A stretch of DNA of 64,000 nt from Staphylococcus carnosus (GTDB lineage: Bacteria; Bacillota; Bacilli; Staphylococcales; Staphylococcaceae). Shown here piece after piece: positions 61,555-64,000 of this stretch (position 1 is the first letter of the stretch; the number at the start of each line of letters is the position of its first letter). The notes beneath the pieces were generated by a model that was not told the DNA's origin, ran no database searches, and worked only from the letters and a program-made list of their open reading frames with translations. Made by a program: the position numbers and the translations under genes. Where the stretch lies: assembly GCF_900458435.1 (NCBI RefSeq), contig NZ_UHCT01000001.1, forward strand, positions 558,001 through 622,000, given 5' to 3'.

Positions 61555-62919
61555 TTATTTAAAAATGTGGGGTGAAGCATCATATTGAGTATAAGGTTTC
61601 CAACTGCATTCACCGTTTCTTATAAATTTGCCTACGGTTTCTTGCATCTCATTTTCTAGTTCAAGCGTTTCTCCATCACCAGGTGCACTATGTGCTGATA
61701 AAATATCGAGATGCCCGAGCCAGAAAATAACGTCAAGAATATGGTAGGGCGATTTGAAATCTTTAGATGAAAGATTAGACCAATCAAAGCGATATAGCCA
61801 TTTATTTGAACCAGGATAGTGATTCAGCCAATCGAGCAAGGGTTGTTTAAAATAATATTCTGTAATTGCTGCGGCTTGTCCATCATGCTTTTTGATATTG
61901 AACAGTTGTGTATCAATATTGATATCATTGAATTCTGCAACTTCCATAAAACGTTTAGGTTTAAGTTTATGAAATCTGCCGCGAATATAAATATCACCTT
62001 CACGAGCCGTATAGCCTGCTAAAACAGGTTTATCACCAAGAATTCTTTCTGACATCGTGTCAGGGTTGAAAATAGGACGATAGAAAAGTTCAAGTCCTTT
62101 CGAAGGTTTGCGATCTTCCAAATCTTTATCCATTATTTTCATCATTTGAGGCCTCGTTAAAGTTTCAAATGATTGATTATATTGCAGCATCGACATTATT
62201 TTGAAACGATAGGCATTGACTCTGCTGTTATCAATTGAATCAAAATTGAGAGTACCGCTGCTTAAAATAACTTTGTGGAAAAGGTGTTCAGCTTCATTGA
62301 GATGCATCAAAGCTTGAATACTCATCGCACCTGCAGATTGTCCCATTAAAGTCACATTATCTTTATCACCGTCAAAATCCGGGATAAAGTATTGTACCCA
62401 TTTAAGTACAGTAAGCTGATCAGAAAGTCCGCAGTTCATATCATAATCTTCGTTAAGTAAGTGCCAGTTTGTATAACCTAATGCGCCAAGACGATAATTA
62501 AATGTAATTACAATAGCATGTGCAGTTTCAGCAAGGTGCTGCGGTTGATATAGCTCAGCAGAGCCATGACCATTAAGGAATCCGCCGCCATAAAACCAGA
62601 TGATGACTGGAAGTGTTTCACTGTGTTCAGCAGATATCGGTTTGTAGATATTTAAATAAAGACAGTCTTCGTTTTGTTCGAAATCTTGGTTATGTGTAGA
62701 AAAGAAAGTTTCAAGTTTATTGTAAGGTTGAAGAGGAATGGGGCCGAATGAAGTTGCATCTAAGTTGTTGTTATCCCATTGTGTTTTTAATTTTGCATGT
62801 TTGAAGCGGTTTGTTTCAATAGGCGGTTCAGCATAAGGAATACCGTAATATATTTCTAATCGATCTTGTGCTGTTCCTTTAACAGTTCCAGCAACAGTTT
62901 CACGTATAATCGTATCCAT
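61555..62919 (-). CDS. Type-B carboxylesterase (para-nitrobenzyl esterase-like)
   Basis: A 454-residue alpha/beta-hydrolase of the type-B carboxylesterase family. EDCLYLNIYKP is the N-terminal family motif, VIIWFYGGGFLNGHG the oxyanion hole, and LMGQSAGAMS the nucleophile Ser elbow (about residues 185-195). A His (HLDILSAHSAPGDG region) probably completes the triad. It acts on short-chain esters in the cytosol; the natural substrate is unknown. AAAAGGGG fits the ATG at 62919 (MDTIIRETVAG) better than the one three codons earlier, which would touch the site. A single-gene unit converging on the MFS gene. Confidence 0.86.
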   Translation of the reverse strand: MDTIIRETVAGTVKGTAQDRLEIYYGIPYAEPPIETNRFKHAKLKTQWDNNNLDATSFGPIPLQPYNKLETFFSTHNQDFEQNEDCLYLNIYKPISAEHSETLPVIIWFYGGGFLNGHGSAELYQPQHLAETAHAIVITFNYRLGALGYTNWHLLNEDYDMNCGLSDQLTVLKWVQYFIPDFDGDKDNVTLMGQSAGAMSIQALMHLNEAEHLFHKVILSSGTLNFDSIDNSRVNAYRFKIMSMLQYNQSFETLTRPQMMKIMDKDLEDRKPSKGLELFYRPIFNPDTMSERILGDKPVLAGYTAREGDIYIRGRFHKLKPKRFMEVAEFNDINIDTQLFNIKKHDGQAAAITEYYFKQPLLDWLNHYPGSNKWLYRFDWSNLSSKDFKSPYHILDVIFWLGHLDILSAHSAPGDGETLELENEMQETVGKFIRNGECSWKPYTQYDASPHIFK

Positions 62920-62979
62920 ATTGTTCATCCCCTTTTGATTTAACTATAGTCTACCGTTCTTTGAGACACAAATTTTTTC

Positions 62980-63012
62980 AATAAAAATAAGACGAGATTG
63001 GAATCCCGCCTT
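62980..63012 (-). terminator. Terminator of the amino-acid permease gene
   Basis: On the minus strand AAGGCGGGATT and AATCTCGTCTT pair with G-U wobbles (63012-62989), followed by a T-rich run. Confidence 0.65.
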
Positions 63013-63024
63013 ATGTACTATTTC

Positions 63025-64000
63025 TTATTTTGTTTCAACGGCTTGATTTGAATCGTCTGATTCATTATTCAAACGGTCTGTCATGTCTTTGTTCATTTTT
63101 GTGTTGATACGTTTAGCACGTTTGAAGTAAATGCTTTCAAAGTAGCTTGTTGTACCAAGTTTGTAAAAGGCTAAAGCTACAATCGTAATCACAAGGAAGT
63201 CATATGGATAATGTATGAAGTTCATACCTTTGAACTCTTTACTGCCGATAAAGGATAGCAATGCTAATACTAATAAGTAAATAATAATCCATAAACTGCC
63301 GCCGATTTGTTTTTTCGTATTCTTCCAATTCATTTTATATTCGTAGAAGAAATAAATCGGCAATCCTAAGATGATAATCAAAATAACTTCAGCTGTTGTC
63401 GGCCACATTGCCCAGTAAATAGCTAAAGAGGCAAGTACAAATGAAAGTGGTGCCATGACTTTCAAAAGATTGGCTCTAAATGGACGATGCATGCTTGGTG
63501 CCATTTTACGTAATGCAATAACGGTTGTTGGACCAGTTAGATAGGCAACAAGTGTCGCTGTTGAAATAACACTGGCAAGTGTACCCCAAGAACGGAAAAG
63601 AGAGACCATGACCATACTGATAATTGCATTGAAAATAATAGCAACACGCGGGATATTATACGTTTCATTAATTTTCCCTAAGAATTTTGGAATATGACCA
63701 TTTTTTTCCATCGCACGTAAAACACGACCTGTAACGGCTACGAAAGAAACACCTGTACCAAAAGGTGACACAACGGCTTCAATGTATAAAAGAATTGCTA
63801 ACCAGTTCAGGTTTAAAAGAATTGCCATGTCAGCAAATGGTGAGTTGAATTGAATACCGCTCCATCCATGTTTTGAAAGCATTCCTTCAGGCATAGAACC
63901 AATGAAGACTACTTGCAGGATGACATATAATGTTGCTGCCAAAGATAAACTGATGACAATACCGCGCCCGATATTTTTTTCAGGACGTTGTATTTCAGAA
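63025..64000 (-). CDS. APC-family amino-acid permease (3' part, runs off the window)
   Basis: The C-terminal 325 or so residues of an amino acid-polyamine-organocation permease; the start lies beyond the right edge. The frame is open to the last base, reading SEIQRPEKNIGRGIVISLSL just inside the edge, which is the conserved loop before segment 6 or 7 of the family. VSPFGTGVSFVAVTGRVLRAMEKNGHIPKFLGKINETYNIPRVAIIFNAI is the typical APC motif, followed by further segments and a hydrophilic C-tail. A TTG at 63942 is internal, not the start. The substrate is not readable. Confidence 0.87.
   Translation of the reverse strand, partial: SEIQRPEKNIGRGIVISLSLAATLYVILQVVFIGSMPEGMLSKHGWSGIQFNSPFADMAILLNLNWLAILLYIEAVVSPFGTGVSFVAVTGRVLRAMEKNGHIPKFLGKINETYNIPRVAIIFNAIISMVMVSLFRSWGTLASVISTATLVAYLTGPTTVIALRKMAPSMHRPFRANLLKVMAPLSFVLASLAIYWAMWPTTAEVILIIILGLPIYFFYEYKMNWKNTKKQIGGSLWIIIYLLVLALLSFIGSKEFKGMNFIHYPYDFLVITIVALAFYKLGTTSYFESIYFKRAKRINTKMNKDMTDRLNNESDDSNQAVETK

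Noticed and set aside
1..64000. CRISPR arrays, tRNA or rRNA genes, insertion sequences, prophage or defence islands
   Set aside because: No spaced repeats, no cloverleaf or rRNA-like stretches, no transposase or integrase genes and no phage or restriction genes were seen.

Overview
The window is a low-GC Firmicutes chromosome segment from the genus Staphylococcus. The gene content and order match a known staphylococcal neighbourhood: cidABC, a PfoR-like gene with sdaAB-sdaAA, D-lactate dehydrogenase, class III fructose-bisphosphatase, clpL, the small alarmone synthetase RelP, and gntR-gntK-gntP. The LacZ-type beta-galactosidase with a GPH permease and an AraC-type regulator, together with the ppk/ppx genes, points away from S. 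aureus and towards a food- or animal-associated species such as the S. carnosus group. The species call is inference. No rRNA, tRNA, insertion sequence, prophage or CRISPR array was seen, so this looks like core chromosome with some lineage-specific carbohydrate genes.

Layout. 0-3.3 kb: cidA-cidB-cidC (holin-like proteins and pyruvate oxidase). 3.3-9.5 kb: an amidohydrolase, a GNAT enzyme, a thioesterase, azlC-azlD, a nickel/cobalt permease, an alpha/beta hydrolase lacking the nucleophile serine, and a LacI-type regulator. 9.6-13.7 kb: a small LPEAG surface protein, then a PfoR-like permease gene broken by one in-frame stop, followed by the intact serine dehydratase subunits. 13.8-20.2 kb: a 58-aa membrane peptide, a quinone reductase, a nitroreductase, ddh and a heterodimeric ABC exporter. 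20.2-23.4 kb: a small GNAT protein, an orphan zinc-binding lipoprotein with a Zur box, and an mhqR-mhqE pair with two operator-like palindromes. 23.5-29.1 kb: the lactose locus. 29.1-33.5 kb: fbp, a two-gene ABC transporter and DedA. 34-40.6 kb: a sugar-acid MFS permease, a monooxygenase, acetolactate decarboxylase, an FUSC-type exporter, a stress-like protein and a Zur-box-controlled CobW-family GTPase. 40.8-45.8 kb: relP, clpL, a membrane protein and PaiB. 45.8-51.9 kb: the gluconate operon, an unrecognised gene and an M20 peptidase. 52-56 kb: ppk and ppx. 56.2-64 kb: a YehR-like lipoprotein, two CPBP proteases, fetA-fetB, an MFS exporter, a carboxylesterase and the 3' part of an amino-acid permease.

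Regulation is unusually readable. CcpA cre sites overlap or adjoin the promoters of the PfoR-sda operon, lacP, fbp, the sugar-acid permease, gntR and gntP. Two Zur boxes mark a zinc-starvation pair (binding lipoprotein and CobW GTPase). MhqR-like palindromes precede both mhqR and mhqE. A perfect 18-bp GntR operator follows the gnt promoter, and a CtsR box precedes clpL. Strong hairpin terminators separate nearly every transcription unit.

I found no convincing wholly new multi-gene system. The points most worth a second look are the nonsense-broken PfoR-like gene in an otherwise intact operon, the serine-less hydrolase, the tandem CPBP pair with a shared N-terminal signature, the palindrome at the predicted start of the sugar-acid permease transcript, the split lactose locus with a two-turn direct repeat, and a long leader full of broken reading frames before clpL.
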